From NCBI RefSeq assembly GCF_900129725.1, contig NZ_FQWQ01000001.1:434001-498000 (forward strand): a stretch of DNA of 64,000 bases. Direction: 5' to 3'. Position 1 is the first letter of the stretch. Every line of letters begins with the position of its first letter. A program made the translations under genes and the position numbers. Shown here piece by piece: positions 26,485 through 35,687 of the stretch. The stretch comes from Chryseolinea serpens (lineage in GTDB: Bacteria; Bacteroidota; Bacteroidia; Cytophagales; Cyclobacteriaceae). Below the pieces are notes generated by a model that was given only the letters and a program-made list of their open reading frames with translations, made no database searches and was not told where the DNA came from.

Positions 26485-28548
26485 ATGAAAAAACTAGTGC
26501 ATGTTGTCCTCGCAGGAGTTGCCCTCACTGCGGTGTCCTGTTCTACAAGGAAAGTGGAAGAAGAAAAGCTGCCCGACGGTGTGGGGCTTAATCTTTCCTA
26601 TGTAGACACGACCGTGCGTCCGCAGGATGACTTCTTCAAGTATGTGAACGGCGGTTGGATTGCCAAGACCAACATTCCTGCCGACCAGGGTCGCTGGGGC
26701 TCTTTCAATGAGCTTCGCGAATACAATAACGATGTGGTCTTGAAAGTGCTGAAGAAAGCGGCTGAAAATACGCAGCTCTATCCCGAAGGCACGGATCAGC
26801 GCAAAGCTTCCGATTTCTATTCGATCGGCATGGACTCTACCCTCGCCGAGCGCGTGGGCATCACGCCCATCAAACCCATCATGGCCCAGATCGACGCCAT
26901 CAAATCCAAAAACGACATTCAGTCCTACCTCGTGGAAGACGTGCTGACCGGCGGCGGGGCTTTTTTCGGCCTGGGCATTTTGCCGGATCTGAAAAACAGC
27001 AAGAAAATGGGGGCGTACCTTGGTTCGGGGGGTATCGGATTACCCGAGCGCGATTATTATCTGAAAGACGACCCGAAGTCAAAGGAGACGCGCGAAAAAT
27101 ACAAGGAATACCTGACCAAGCTTTTCACGTTGGCCCAGGTGCCTGAAGCCAAAGCCAATGCCGACGCCGCCCTGGTGCTGCGCCTGGAAACGGACCTGGC
27201 AAAGGCCACGCTCAGCAAAGAAGACAGCCGCGACCCCGTGAAGCAATACAACCCCAGAACGCTGGCAGAATTGGCCAAGCTAACACCCTCCATAAACTGG
27301 AAAGCCTATTTTGACGGGTTGAACGTACACGAAGACACGATCATCGTGACCGAGCCCGAGTTCATGAAGGCGTACGAAAAGATTGTGAACACCTACAAGA
27401 TCGACGACGTGAAAACGTATTTGAAAGCGGCTCTGCTGCGGGGCTCCGCCCCGTTCCTGAACCATGATTTTGTGGATGCATCGTTCGAATTCAACACCAA
27501 ATACCTCCGCGGCACCGACAAGATGCGCCCCCGCTGGAAGCGCATACTGGATGTGACCGACAGCTATCTCGGCGAAGCCATAGGCAAACTCTATGTCGAC
27601 GAAGCCTTCCCGCCCGAAGCCAAGAAAAAGGCCCTGGAAATGGTGGAAAACATCAAATTGGCCTTTGCCGACCGCATCAACAGCCTCGACTGGATGTCGG
27701 ATTCAACCAAGAAAAGTGCTTTGCACAAGCTGAGCACCTTCACCGTGAAGATCGGCTATCCCGACAAGTGGCATGACTATTCGAAGTTGGCCATCGAGAA
27801 AGCGCCCGAAAAAGCCTCTTATTTTGGCAACGCCCTGGCCGCATCGCGCTTCCAGGTAATCGAACAGATCGAGAAACTGGGCAAGCCGGTCGACAAGACC
27901 GAGTGGCAGATGACTCCCCAGACCGTGAATGCCTACTACAACCCGCTCTTCAACGAGATCGTGTTCCCTGCCGGCATTTTGCAACCGCCTTTCTATGACT
28001 ATCGTGCCGATGAGGCCGTAAACTATGGTGGCATCGGTTCGGTGATCGGCCACGAGATCTCCCACGGCTTTGACGACCAAGGCAGCCAGTTCGATGCCGA
28101 CGGCAACCTGAAAAACTGGTGGCAAGGCGTTGACCTGACCAAGTTCCAGGGCAAAGGCAAAGCCTACGCAAAACAGTTCGATAAATATGAACCCCTGCCG
28201 GGCGTGTTTGTGCAAGGCCAGTTCACGCTGGGTGAAAACATCGGTGACCTCGGCGGCATCGCGGTTGCCTATGAAGGCCTGCAGCGATTCTATAAAGACC
28301 ACAAAAAACCGGGTCTCATCGATGGGTTGACACCGGAACAGCGCTTCTTCATGTCGTGGGGCACCATCTGGCGCACCAAGTATCGCGACGAAGCCCTCCG
28401 CACCCAAGTGCTCACCGATCCTCACTCACCGGGCATGTACCGCGCCAACGGACCGCTTTCAAACTTCGAACCCTTCTATAAAGCATATGATGTGAAAGAA
28501 GGCGATAAGATGTTCAGACCGGATAGCGCGCGAGTAAAAATCTGGTAA
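26485..28548 (+). CDS. M13 (neprilysin/PepO-type) zinc metallopeptidase lipoprotein
   Basis: A 687-residue lipoprotein (signal MKKLVHVVLAGVALTAVSC, lipobox AVSC). The N-terminal M13 helical domain starts at DTTVRPQDDFFKYVNGGW. The catalytic domain has His523, Glu524 and His527 in GHEISHGFDDQG, with the third zinc ligand Glu584 in GENIGDLGG. Further typical marks are NAYYNP and the C-terminal end at ARVKIW, the counterpart of the usual C-terminal CxVW. It cleaves small peptides in the periplasm or at the cell surface. A terminator-like hairpin at 28611-28648 follows. Confidence 0.94.
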   Translation: MKKLVHVVLAGVALTAVSCSTRKVEEEKLPDGVGLNLSYVDTTVRPQDDFFKYVNGGWIAKTNIPADQGRWGSFNELREYNNDVVLKVLKKAAENTQLYPEGTDQRKASDFYSIGMDSTLAERVGITPIKPIMAQIDAIKSKNDIQSYLVEDVLTGGGAFFGLGILPDLKNSKKMGAYLGSGGIGLPERDYYLKDDPKSKETREKYKEYLTKLFTLAQVPEAKANADAALVLRLETDLAKATLSKEDSRDPVKQYNPRTLAELAKLTPSINWKAYFDGLNVHEDTIIVTEPEFMKAYEKIVNTYKIDDVKTYLKAALLRGSAPFLNHDFVDASFEFNTKYLRGTDKMRPRWKRILDVTDSYLGEAIGKLYVDEAFPPEAKKKALEMVENIKLAFADRINSLDWMSDSTKKSALHKLSTFTVKIGYPDKWHDYSKLAIEKAPEKASYFGNALAASRFQVIEQIEKLGKPVDKTEWQMTPQTVNAYYNPLFNEIVFPAGILQPPFYDYRADEAVNYGGIGSVIGHEISHGFDDQGSQFDADGNLKNWWQGVDLTKFQGKGKAYAKQFDKYEPLPGVFVQGQFTLGENIGDLGGIAVAYEGLQRFYKDHKKPGLIDGLTPEQRFFMSWGTIWRTKYRDEALRTQVLTDPHSPGMYRANGPLSNFEPFYKAYDVKEGDKMFRPDSARVKIW

Positions 28549-28566
28549 CAGAAATTCATTTTGAAC

Positions 28567-28725
28567 CGCCTCACCTTCGCTAAAGCTTCGGCGAGCGCGG
28601 TTAGAGGTAAAGGCGCAAAGGTTGACGGAAAGACCTTTGCGCTTTTTTCTTTGCCTGCCTGCCGAAGCTTTTAGCGAAGGAGGGCGCCGCTCTGCGCTCG
28701 CCGAAGCTTTAGCGAAGGTGAGGCG
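28567..28725. repeat. 32-bp perfect inverted repeat around the terminator
   Basis: The arm at 28567-28598 (cgcctcaccttcgctaaagc...gagcgc) is repeated as its exact reverse complement at 28694-28725. A third, imperfect partial copy of the inner motif (gccgaagcttttagcgaagg) is at 28661-28680. A fourth relative occurs after another gene end at 43106-43136. Confidence 0.8.
28611..28648 (+). terminator. Rho-independent terminator of the M13 peptidase gene
   Basis: The stem gcgcaaaggt (28613-28622) pairs with acctttgcgc (28633-28642), loop of 10 bases, followed by six Ts. Confidence 0.75.
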
Positions 28726-28748
28726 CTTTAAAATTTTTCTACGCTAAG

Positions 28749-28779
28749 TTTGTTATAAAACGATTACTTACTATTATTG
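28749..28779 (+). promoter_or_regulatory. Promoter of bTHX (and probably the trp operon)
   Basis: TTTG at 28749-28752, a 19-base spacer, then TATTATTG at 28772-28779 (one mismatch to TAnnTTTG). The spacing fits the Bacteroidota -33/-7 promoter. It lies 23 bases before the bTHX ATG. I see no clearer promoter between bTHX and the trp leader. Confidence 0.5.
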
Positions 28780-28802
28780 CCCTCGCAAAGAGCAACCATA
28801 AC

Positions 28803-28982
28803 ATGGGAAAAGGAGATAAAAAGTCGAAAAAAGGAAAAATCTGGAGAGACTCTTACGGAGTTTCCCGTAACAAAAAGGCCCTGAAAGCAAAACTGAAAAG
28901 AACAGCTTCCAAGAAACCTGTAACAACTGAAGCCGCTGGTGAAGCAGCAGCAAAACCGAAAAGAACTACGACTAAGAAATAA
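28803..28982 (+). CDS. 30S ribosomal protein bTHX
   Basis: A 59-residue very basic protein. The N-terminal block MGKGDKKSKKGKIWRDSYGV closely matches the Thx/THX family (MGKGD..., GKIWRGTYG in Thermus), which sits in a cavity at the top of the 30S head and stabilises rRNA. The C-terminal half is a Lys/Ala/Thr tail. The reading frame is clean and ends in TAA at 28980-28982. The trp leader peptide begins 15 bases after the stop on the same strand. Confidence 0.85.
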   Translation: MGKGDKKSKKGKIWRDSYGVSRNKKALKAKLKRTASKKPVTTEAAGEAAAKPKRTTTKK

Positions 28983-28997
28983 GCTGTCGAAGATCAA

Positions 28998-29054
28998 ATG
29001 ATAAAGTTTACAAACATTGCATGGTGGTGGCACAGATCGGGATCCGATATGTGA
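28998..29054 (+). CDS. trpL: trp operon leader peptide
   Basis: An 18-codon frame (MIKFTNIAWWWHRSGSDM, then TGA at 29052-29054) with three consecutive Trp codons at 29022-29030. It precedes a terminator hairpin and trpE. This is the classic leader arrangement of ribosome-mediated transcription attenuation: scarcity of Trp-tRNA would stall the ribosome on the Trp codons. The stop codon lies inside the antiterminator arm (29051-29059), so a ribosome reaching the stop would cover that arm and let the terminator form. Confidence 0.85.
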   Translation: MIKFTNIAWWWHRSGSDM

Positions 29055-29119
29055 ACAGCCTTGTTATGACTTTTAAAATAAGCCGAAGGCCTGCTGTTCA
29101 CAGCAGGCCTTCTTTTTTT
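29051..29119 (+). promoter_or_regulatory. trp attenuator: antiterminator and terminator
   Basis: The terminator stem aaggcctgctg (29086-29096) pairs with cagcaggcctt (29101-29111), loop ttca, followed by a run of Ts to 29119. The alternative arm gtgaacagc (29051-29059) is an exact 9-base complement of gctgttcac (29093-29101), which takes in part of the terminator's 5' arm and its loop. The two structures are mutually exclusive. A clear 1:2 protector hairpin was not found; only a 5-bp hairpin at 29036-29048 is visible. Confidence 0.82.
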
Positions 29120-29148
29120 GTCCAAACTCAATCCATAGCTATACGCCG

Positions 29149-30552
29149 ATGAAGTACAAATTGAAAACCTACTCCAAAAAACTGCTGGCCGACACGCTCA
29201 CGCCCGTGAACATCTACCTCAAGTTGCGCGATGTGTATGCCGGTAGCATTTTGCTGGAAAGCTCCGATTATCACGGTCATGAAAACAGTCTTTCTTATAT
29301 CTGCTGCGATCCACTCGCTTCGTTCGAAGTGAAAGGCAACGCCGCCGAATACCGTTATCCCGACGGCAAAACGGAGAAAGAGACCATCACCCGCGTGGGC
29401 CAGGTCACCACCATGTTGGAGAATTTCAAGAATGCCATCGAGCCCGATAACATTCCCTCGGCGTATGCCAACTGCGGCTTGTTCGGCTACATCGCCTATG
29501 ATGCCATCCGTTTCTTTGAGGATGTGAAGATCGATCAGAAGGAGCAAAGCATCCCCGATGTGTTGTACAAGTTGTACCGCTATGTGATCATCGTCAACCA
29601 TTTCTCCAACGAGTTGAGCTTGTATGAGCATTGCTATGCCGGCAAGGGCGAATGCCACAGCACGTTGGACCGCGTGGAGCAGATCATTTTCAGCAACAAG
29701 TTCTCGACCTATAAATTCTCCCTCACCGACGGCGAGACCTCCAACGTGGACGACGAAGAGTTTGTGAAGATCGTGGAGAAAGGGAAGGAGCATTGCTACC
29801 GCGGCGATGTGTTCCAGATCGTGTTGTCGCGCCGGTTCACCACCGGTTTCAAGGGCGATGAGTTTAATGTGTATCGCGCGCTGCGTTCCATAAACCCGTC
29901 GCCTTATCTGTTCTATTTTGATTATGGAAGCTTCAAGCTTTTTGGCTCGTCGCCGGAAGCGCAGTTGCAGGTGAGCCACGGCAAGGCCCATATCTACCCA
30001 ATTGCCGGCACGTTCAGACGTTCGGGCAACGACCAGGAAGATGCCGCCATCGCCGAGAAACTGGCTGCCGATGAAAAAGAGAATGCCGAACACGTCATGC
30101 TGGTCGACCTGGCGCGCAACGACATGAGCCGCAATGCCGAGCATGTGACGGTGGAGGTATTTAAGGAGATCCAATTCTATTCGCACGTGATCCACCTGGT
30201 TTCGAAAGTGACGGGTACGTTGAAAAAAGACACTTCCGTCGTGAACATCGCGGCCGATACGTTTCCCGCGGGAACGCTTTCGGGAGCGCCAAAGCATATG
30301 GCCATGACGTTGATCGATAAATATGAAAACATCAACCGCAGTTTCTACGGTGGCGCGATCGGCTTTATGGGATATGACGGTTCCTTCAACCATGCCATCA
30401 TGATCCGGACGTTCCTGAGTCGTGAGAACAAATTGATCTACCAGGCGGGCGCCGGCGTAGTGTCCAAGTCCAATTCCGAAAGCGAGCTGCAAGAGGTGAA
30501 CAATAAACTGACAGCGTTGCGCAAGGCAGTTTTAATGGCAGAGAAAATTTAA
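29149..30552 (+). CDS. trpE: Anthranilate synthase component I
   Basis: A 467-residue chorismate-utilising enzyme that makes anthranilate with ammonia from TrpG. The N-terminal domain contains LLESSDYHGHENSLSYI, the counterpart of the LLES Trp-binding motif used in feedback inhibition. The C-terminal chorismate-binding domain carries GDVFQIVLSRRF, SPEAQLQV, PIAGTFRRS, ELVDLARND-type LVDLARNDMSRNAE and TFPAGTLSGAPKHMAM. First structural gene of the operon, 30 bases after the attenuator. Confidence 0.96.
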   Translation: MKYKLKTYSKKLLADTLTPVNIYLKLRDVYAGSILLESSDYHGHENSLSYICCDPLASFEVKGNAAEYRYPDGKTEKETITRVGQVTTMLENFKNAIEPDNIPSAYANCGLFGYIAYDAIRFFEDVKIDQKEQSIPDVLYKLYRYVIIVNHFSNELSLYEHCYAGKGECHSTLDRVEQIIFSNKFSTYKFSLTDGETSNVDDEEFVKIVEKGKEHCYRGDVFQIVLSRRFTTGFKGDEFNVYRALRSINPSPYLFYFDYGSFKLFGSSPEAQLQVSHGKAHIYPIAGTFRRSGNDQEDAAIAEKLAADEKENAEHVMLVDLARNDMSRNAEHVTVEVFKEIQFYSHVIHLVSKVTGTLKKDTSVVNIAADTFPAGTLSGAPKHMAMTLIDKYENINRSFYGGAIGFMGYDGSFNHAIMIRTFLSRENKLIYQAGAGVVSKSNSESELQEVNNKLTALRKAVLMAEKI

Positions 30553-30604
30553 AACATCAACCGAAAAGAAATCATCACACGCAAAAGCAAATCAGTATAC
30601 ACAC

Positions 30605-31171
30605 ATGAAAATTCTTGTTCTCGATAATTACGATTCTTTTACTTATAATCTCGTCCACATCCTGCGGGCGTTGAACTATTCGCTTGACGTTTTCAGGAAC
30701 GATAAGATCGCGCTGGAGGCTGTGAAGGCTTACGATAAGATCCTGCTGTCGCCAGGCCCGGGCATTCCCGACGAAGCCGGCATCATGAAGCAGGTGGTGC
30801 GCGAATATGGTCCGACCAAAAGTATCCTGGGCATTTGCCTGGGTCATCAGGGAATAGGCGAGGTGTATGGAGCATCCTTGTTCAACATCCCGAAAGTGCT
30901 TCACGGTGTCACGTCGGTGGCCACGGTGACCGATCGCAACGAATATCTTTTTAAGAATGTGCCCGACACATTCCAGGCTACTCATTACCATTCCTGGGCC
31001 ATAAAACCCGAAACGCTCACCGACGACCTGCGCGCCACCGCCACCAACGACGACGGGCTCATCATGGGATTGACCCACGTGCGCTACGATGTGAAAGGCC
31101 TGCAATTCCACCCCGAATCCATCATGACACCCGAAGGCCCCAAGATGGTGGAGAACTGGCTGAAACATTGA
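30605..31171 (+). CDS. trpG: Anthranilate synthase component II (glutamine amidotransferase)
   Basis: A 188-residue class I glutamine amidotransferase that supplies ammonia to TrpE. The catalytic triad is Cys78 in GICLGHQ with His169 and Glu171 in FHPES. The oxyanion-strand motif LLSPGPGIP is at 47-55. The length is that of the single-domain subunit. It may also serve p-aminobenzoate synthesis, as in other bacteria with one shared subunit; no pabB is in view. Confidence 0.95.
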   Translation: MKILVLDNYDSFTYNLVHILRALNYSLDVFRNDKIALEAVKAYDKILLSPGPGIPDEAGIMKQVVREYGPTKSILGICLGHQGIGEVYGASLFNIPKVLHGVTSVATVTDRNEYLFKNVPDTFQATHYHSWAIKPETLTDDLRATATNDDGLIMGLTHVRYDVKGLQFHPESIMTPEGPKMVENWLKH

Positions 31172-31218
31172 TCACCCCGCATTCAGACCTCATACAAAAG
31201 CATTCAATACAAAACAAC

Positions 31219-32205
31219 ATGAAAGAAATTCTCAACGAACTCATCGACCACCGCTCGCTCACCAAGGAGTCGGCGAAGAAAGTGTTGGTCGATCTGGCGT
31301 CCGGAAAATATAATCCCAGCCTGACCACGGCCTTCATGACCGTGTACATGATGCGCAGCATAACCGTAGACGAACTCCAAGGCTTTCGCGACGCCATGCT
31401 GGAGCTTTGCGTGCCGGCGAAATTTGATCAGCCGGTGATGGACGTCTGTGGAACGGGCGGCGATGGCAAGAACACCTTCAACATGTCGACATTATCCTCT
31501 TTTGTGGTGGCGGCCGCGGGACAACCCGTTGCCAAGCACGGCAACTATGGCGTGTCGTCGGCCTGCGGATCGTCGAACTTGTTGGAATATTTCGGTTACA
31601 AGTTCACAAACGACCTCGACGAATTGAAGCGCAGTCTTGACCGGGCGAACATTTGCTTTATGCACGCCCCGCTCTTTCACCCGGCCATGAAAAACGTGGC
31701 ACCTATACGCAAGGAGTTGGGGGTGAAGACATTTTTCAACATGCTGGGTCCCATGGTAAACCCCGCTTTTCCTACGCGACAGTTGGTAGGCGTGTTCAGC
31801 CTGGAGCTGGCGCGACAATACGGGTACCTATATCAGAATACTGAAAAGGATTTTGTCATTCTCCACTCCATCGACGGATACGATGAAGTGTCGCTGACGG
31901 GCCCGTTCAAGTTCTTCTTCAATGGAGGAGAAAAAATGCTGGAGCCGGCCGACCTGGGCCAACCCCGATTGGTGCATGACGACATTCGCGGTGGCAATAC
32001 CGTGGAGGAATCGGCCAAGGTGTTTATGAATGTTTTGGAAGGGAAGGGCACGCCCGCGCAAGTATCGGCCGTGATCGCCAACGCGGCGATGGCTTTGTAT
32101 ACCGGCCATCAAAAAGAAGGCTTGCCCCGCGCGGTGGAACGCGCCACCGATGCGCTCAAATCCGGGAAGGCGTTACAGTCTTTCAAAAATCTGATGGGAA
32201 AATAA
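31219..32205 (+). CDS. trpD: Anthranilate phosphoribosyltransferase
   Basis: A 328-residue enzyme joining anthranilate to PRPP. It shows the PRPP-binding motif CGTGGDGKNTFNMST, KHGNYGVSSACGS(SN), and the HAPLFHPAMK region of the family. The ATG at 31219 (MKEILNELIDH) is chosen; a TTG start overlapping trpG by four bases is possible but adds 17 residues with no family match. Second step-specific gene of the trp operon. Confidence 0.95.
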   Translation: MKEILNELIDHRSLTKESAKKVLVDLASGKYNPSLTTAFMTVYMMRSITVDELQGFRDAMLELCVPAKFDQPVMDVCGTGGDGKNTFNMSTLSSFVVAAAGQPVAKHGNYGVSSACGSSNLLEYFGYKFTNDLDELKRSLDRANICFMHAPLFHPAMKNVAPIRKELGVKTFFNMLGPMVNPAFPTRQLVGVFSLELARQYGYLYQNTEKDFVILHSIDGYDEVSLTGPFKFFFNGGEKMLEPADLGQPRLVHDDIRGGNTVEESAKVFMNVLEGKGTPAQVSAVIANAAMALYTGHQKEGLPRAVERATDALKSGKALQSFKNLMGK

Positions 32206-32217
32206 AACAAGATCGAC

Positions 32218-33015
32218 ATGAACATATTGGACGAGATCATCGCCTATAAAAAGAAAGAAGTTGCCGATCGCAAGGAACTCTATCCCGTGAAGCTGCTGGA
32301 GCAAAGCCACTACTTTGCCACGCCACCCGTGTCATTGAAAAAATACATCCAGCGCGACGACCTTTCGGGGATCATTGCCGAGATAAAACGCAAGTCGCCT
32401 TCGAAAGGAGTGATCAACCCGCATGTGTCGGTGGAGCGCACCTCCATTGGCTATATGCAGGCCGGCGCTTCCGCCTTGTCGGTGCTGACGGACACGAATT
32501 TCTTCGGGGGTAGCAATGACGATTTGATGACGGCGCGAAAATTTAATTTTTGCCCCATCCTCCGGAAAGATTTTACCATCGACGAATACCAGATCGTGGA
32601 AGCCAAGTCGATCGGCGCCGATGCCATCTTGCTCATCGCCGCCGCCTTGCCGCCGGCACGCGTAAAAGAACTGGCCGCATTTGCGCATTCCTTTGGACTG
32701 GAGGTTTTATTGGAGGTACACAACGAAGAAGAACTGAACGCCAACCTCGACGCCCAAGCCGACCTGATCGGCGTGAACAACCGAAACCTGAAAACTTTTG
32801 AACTCAGCGTGGAAATATCTAAACAGCTGGCCAAACGGATCCCCGACACGGTGGTGAAAGTTTCGGAGAGCGGCATCGAATCGGTGGCCACCATTCTTGA
32901 ATTAAAAAAATATGGCTACGAAGGATTTTTGATGGGGCAAAACTTTATGCAACACGCCCGTCCCGAAATCGCCGCAAAGGAATTTATCGACGAGTTGAAA
33001 AAAGCAACGCACTGA
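32218..33015 (+). CDS. trpC: Indole-3-glycerol phosphate synthase
   Basis: A 265-residue (beta/alpha)8 enzyme that closes the indole ring from CdRP. It has the N-terminal MNILDEIIAYKKKEV, the IIAEIKRKSPSKG motif with catalytic lysines, VLTDTNFFGGS, ILRKDF, and the IGVNNRNLKTF and VSESGI phosphate-binding parts. It is a separate protein, not fused to TrpF. Its stop overlaps the trpF start by one base (TGATG). Confidence 0.96.
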   Translation: MNILDEIIAYKKKEVADRKELYPVKLLEQSHYFATPPVSLKKYIQRDDLSGIIAEIKRKSPSKGVINPHVSVERTSIGYMQAGASALSVLTDTNFFGGSNDDLMTARKFNFCPILRKDFTIDEYQIVEAKSIGADAILLIAAALPPARVKELAAFAHSFGLEVLLEVHNEEELNANLDAQADLIGVNNRNLKTFELSVEISKQLAKRIPDTVVKVSESGIESVATILELKKYGYEGFLMGQNFMQHARPEIAAKEFIDELKKATH

Positions 33016-33671
33016 TGGCGCCGTACACGGACATAAAGCTGAAGATCTGTGGTATGCGGGATGGTGAAAACATCCGGGAGGTAGCGGCGTTGTCGCCACA
33101 GTATATGGGCTTTATCTTTTATCGTAAGTCACCCCGGTTTGTCGGCGATGATTTTGTGATGCCGGCCATTCCGGCAAGCATAAAAAAAGTGGGTGTCTTT
33201 GTAAATGAAACCACGGAGACCATCCTGAACCTGGCCTCGCGGTATGACCTCACCCTAATTCAACTGCACGGGAACGAAACGCCGGAACAATGCCGTGAAC
33301 TGAAAGCTAAAGGACTGGGGGTTATCAAAGTGTTTTCGATGGGAGAGGACTTTGATTGGAGTGTCGTGCAACCTTACAAACCCGTGGCCGACTTTTTTCT
33401 TTTCGATACCAAAGGAAAATACTACGGTGGCAATGCCCAAGCTTTCGACTGGTCGCTGCTTCAACAGTACGACCAGGAAATTCCCTTCTTCCTGAGTGGG
33501 GGATTGTCGCCAGAAAATATTGGAAACATCACGGGGCTAAAAGACATGAACCTTTACGCACTGGACGTGAACAGCGGGGTGGAAGATAGCCCCGGCGTGA
33601 AGAACATATCAAAAATCGAATTTGTCCTTGAGAAATTAAAATCATTGAGTGATCTAAACCTGAAAGCATGA
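33015..33671 (+). CDS. trpF: Phosphoribosylanthranilate isomerase
   Basis: A 218-residue TIM-barrel isomerase (Amadori rearrangement of PRA to CdRP). Catalytic Cys12 is in [11 protein letters not shown], and the general acid Asp lies in [10 protein letters not shown] near the C-terminus. [12 protein letters not shown] and IQLHGNE are typical. It overlaps trpC by one base and trpB by four (ATGA), so translation is probably coupled. Confidence 0.95.
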   Translation: MAPYTDIKLKICGMRDGENIREVAALSPQYMGFIFYRKSPRFVGDDFVMPAIPASIKKVGVFVNETTETILNLASRYDLTLIQLHGNETPEQCRELKAKGLGVIKVFSMGEDFDWSVVQPYKPVADFFLFDTKGKYYGGNAQAFDWSLLQQYDQEIPFFLSGGLSPENIGNITGLKDMNLYALDVNSGVEDSPGVKNISKIEFVLEKLKSLSDLNLKA

Positions 33672-34849
33672 AATACACTGTAAACGAAAAGGGATACTAT
33701 GGCAAATTTGGAGGCGCCTACATTCCCGAGATGCTTTACCCCAACGTGGAAGAGCTGCGCACGCGCTACCTGGACATCATTTACGAAGAAGGCTTTCAAA
33801 AGGAGTTTCATAAACTGCTCCGCGACTATGTGGGACGCCCCACGCCGCTGTACCTGGCGAAACGCCTTTCCGAAAAATATGGCGCCACGATTTATTTGAA
33901 GCGCGAAGACCTGTGCCACACTGGCGCGCACAAAGTAAACAACACCATTGGTCAGATCCTCCTGGCCAAACGCCTGGGCAAGCAAAAGATCATTGCTGAA
34001 ACCGGCGCAGGCCAACACGGCGTAGCTACGGCAACGGTATGTGCGCTGATGGGAATGGAATGTATTGTTTACATGGGTAAAATTGACATGGAGCGGCAAC
34101 GCCCCAACGTGGAACGCATGCGCATCCTGGGGACCACAGTGGTTCCCGCACTGAGCGGCAGCATGACCCTGAAAGACGCCACCAACGAAGCCATGCGGCA
34201 TTGGATCAACAACCCCACGGATACACATTACATCATTGGATCGGTGGTAGGACCCCATCCTTATCCCGATATGGTCGCTCGCTTTCAATCGGTGATCAGC
34301 GAAGAAATGAAAAAGCAATTGCAGGAGGAGATCGGCAATCCTTATCCTGACTATGTGTTTGCCTGTGTCGGTGGAGGGAGCAATGCCGCTGGAGCGTTCT
34401 ATCATTTCCTGGACGATGAACACGTCACATTGGTAGCATCCGAAGCTGCTGGCAAAGGAGTCGACAGTGGCGAGTCTGCAGCCACAACGGCACTCGGGAA
34501 ACCCGGCGTGCTCCATGGAAGCAAAACGATCCTGATGCAGACGGAAGACGGTCAGGTGGTGGAGCCCTACTCCATCTCGGCCGGGTTGGACTATCCCGGC
34601 ATCGGGCCCATCCATGCCCACCTGTTTGATGTGGGAAGAGTAAAGTTTGTAAGCGCCACTGACGACGAGGCCATGAACGCGGGCCTGGAGTTGAGCCGGA
34701 TGGAAGGCATCATCCCCGCTATCGAATCAGCGCACGCGTTGGCAGCATTAAGTCAATTTACATTTGAAAAGGACGACGTGGTAGTGGTCAATTTATCGGG
34801 CCGTGGCGACAAGGATTTGGAAACGTATATCCGTTGGGGAAAATATTAG
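33668..34849 (+). CDS. trpB: Tryptophan synthase beta chain
   Basis: A 393-residue PLP enzyme that condenses indole with serine. The PLP lysine is Lys89 in [10 protein letters not shown], the phosphate site is GGGSNAAG, and [13 protein letters not shown] is the conserved loop. Length and N-terminal [13 protein letters not shown] mark the TrpB1 type that partners TrpA, not the TrpB2 type. It follows trpF with an ATGA overlap. Confidence 0.97.
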   Translation: MKYTVNEKGYYGKFGGAYIPEMLYPNVEELRTRYLDIIYEEGFQKEFHKLLRDYVGRPTPLYLAKRLSEKYGATIYLKREDLCHTGAHKVNNTIGQILLAKRLGKQKIIAETGAGQHGVATATVCALMGMECIVYMGKIDMERQRPNVERMRILGTTVVPALSGSMTLKDATNEAMRHWINNPTDTHYIIGSVVGPHPYPDMVARFQSVISEEMKKQLQEEIGNPYPDYVFACVGGGSNAAGAFYHFLDDEHVTLVASEAAGKGVDSGESAATTALGKPGVLHGSKTILMQTEDGQVVEPYSISAGLDYPGIGPIHAHLFDVGRVKFVSATDDEAMNAGLELSRMEGIIPAIESAHALAALSQFTFEKDDVVVVNLSGRGDKDLETYIRWGKY

Positions 34850-34898
34850 TAATACCGGTCGAGCACTCCGAGCACACATCAACCTTAATAAGAAGAAA

Positions 34899-35687
34899 AT
34901 GAAAAACAGGATCAAAGACCTTTTCGCAAGTGGGAAAGGAAATATATTGTCAGTGTACTATACCGCCGGCTTCCCAACATTTGACAGCACGGCCGCCATT
35001 GCCACCGCCCTGGAAAAAGGTGGCGCGGATATTATCGAGATCGGCATTCCCTATTCCGATCCCGTAGCTGACGGACCAACGATACAAGAGAGCAACAAGA
35101 TCGCCCTGGAGAATGGCGTCACCTTGCCAAAAATCCTGGAACAGGTGAAGCTCATCCGCAAGACGGTTAAAATTCCGATCATCCTGATGGGCTATGTAAA
35201 TCCCGTCATGCAATACGGCATCGAACGCTTCGCTAAAGACGCCGCCGCGGCAGGCGTAGACGGCGTTATTTTGCCAGACCTGCCCATGGACGCCTTCCTG
35301 GCGGAATACAAAACCACTTTCGAGGCCGCAAACCTCAGCAACACGTTCCTGATCTCGCCCACCACGTCAGAGGACCGTATCCGCAAGATCGACAACGAAA
35401 CAGACGGCTTCATCTATGCGGTTTCTGCTTCCAGCATCACGGGCGCCAAGGGCGAGTTCGCTGATACGCAGTTGCAATATTTCGACCGGCTGAAGACGAT
35501 GAAGTTAAAAAATCCTTTCCTCATTGGTTTCGGCATTTCAGATCACGCCACGTTTGCCAAGGCATCGTCCTATGGAGCAGGAGCGATCGTGGGCAGCGCC
35601 TTTATCAATGTGCTGAAGAAGTCTGCGAACGTCGCCTCCGACAGCGAGGCCTTTGCCGTATCACTCAAAAACAACTCCAAGTCATGA
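34899..35687 (+). CDS. trpA: Tryptophan synthase alpha chain
   Basis: A 262-residue TIM-barrel lyase that releases indole to TrpB. The catalytic acids are Glu47 (IIEIGIPYSDP) and Asp58 (VADGPTIQ). DGVILPDLPMD and the phosphate-binding GFGIS are present. The ATG at 34899 (MKNRIKDLFASGKG) fits the family start; an upstream in-frame start would lie inside trpB. It overlaps the DAHP synthase gene by four bases. Confidence 0.96.
   Translation: MKNRIKDLFASGKGNILSVYYTAGFPTFDSTAAIATALEKGGADIIEIGIPYSDPVADGPTIQESNKIALENGVTLPKILEQVKLIRKTVKIPIILMGYVNPVMQYGIERFAKDAAAAGVDGVILPDLPMDAFLAEYKTTFEAANLSNTFLISPTTSEDRIRKIDNETDGFIYAVSASSITGAKGEFADTQLQYFDRLKTMKLKNPFLIGFGISDHATFAKASSYGAGAIVGSAFINVLKKSANVASDSEAFAVSLKNNSKS

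Noticed and set aside
29128-30492. 454-codon open frame antisense to trpE
   Set aside because: Same artefact; it would also start inside the trpE coding region, opposite a well-supported operon.
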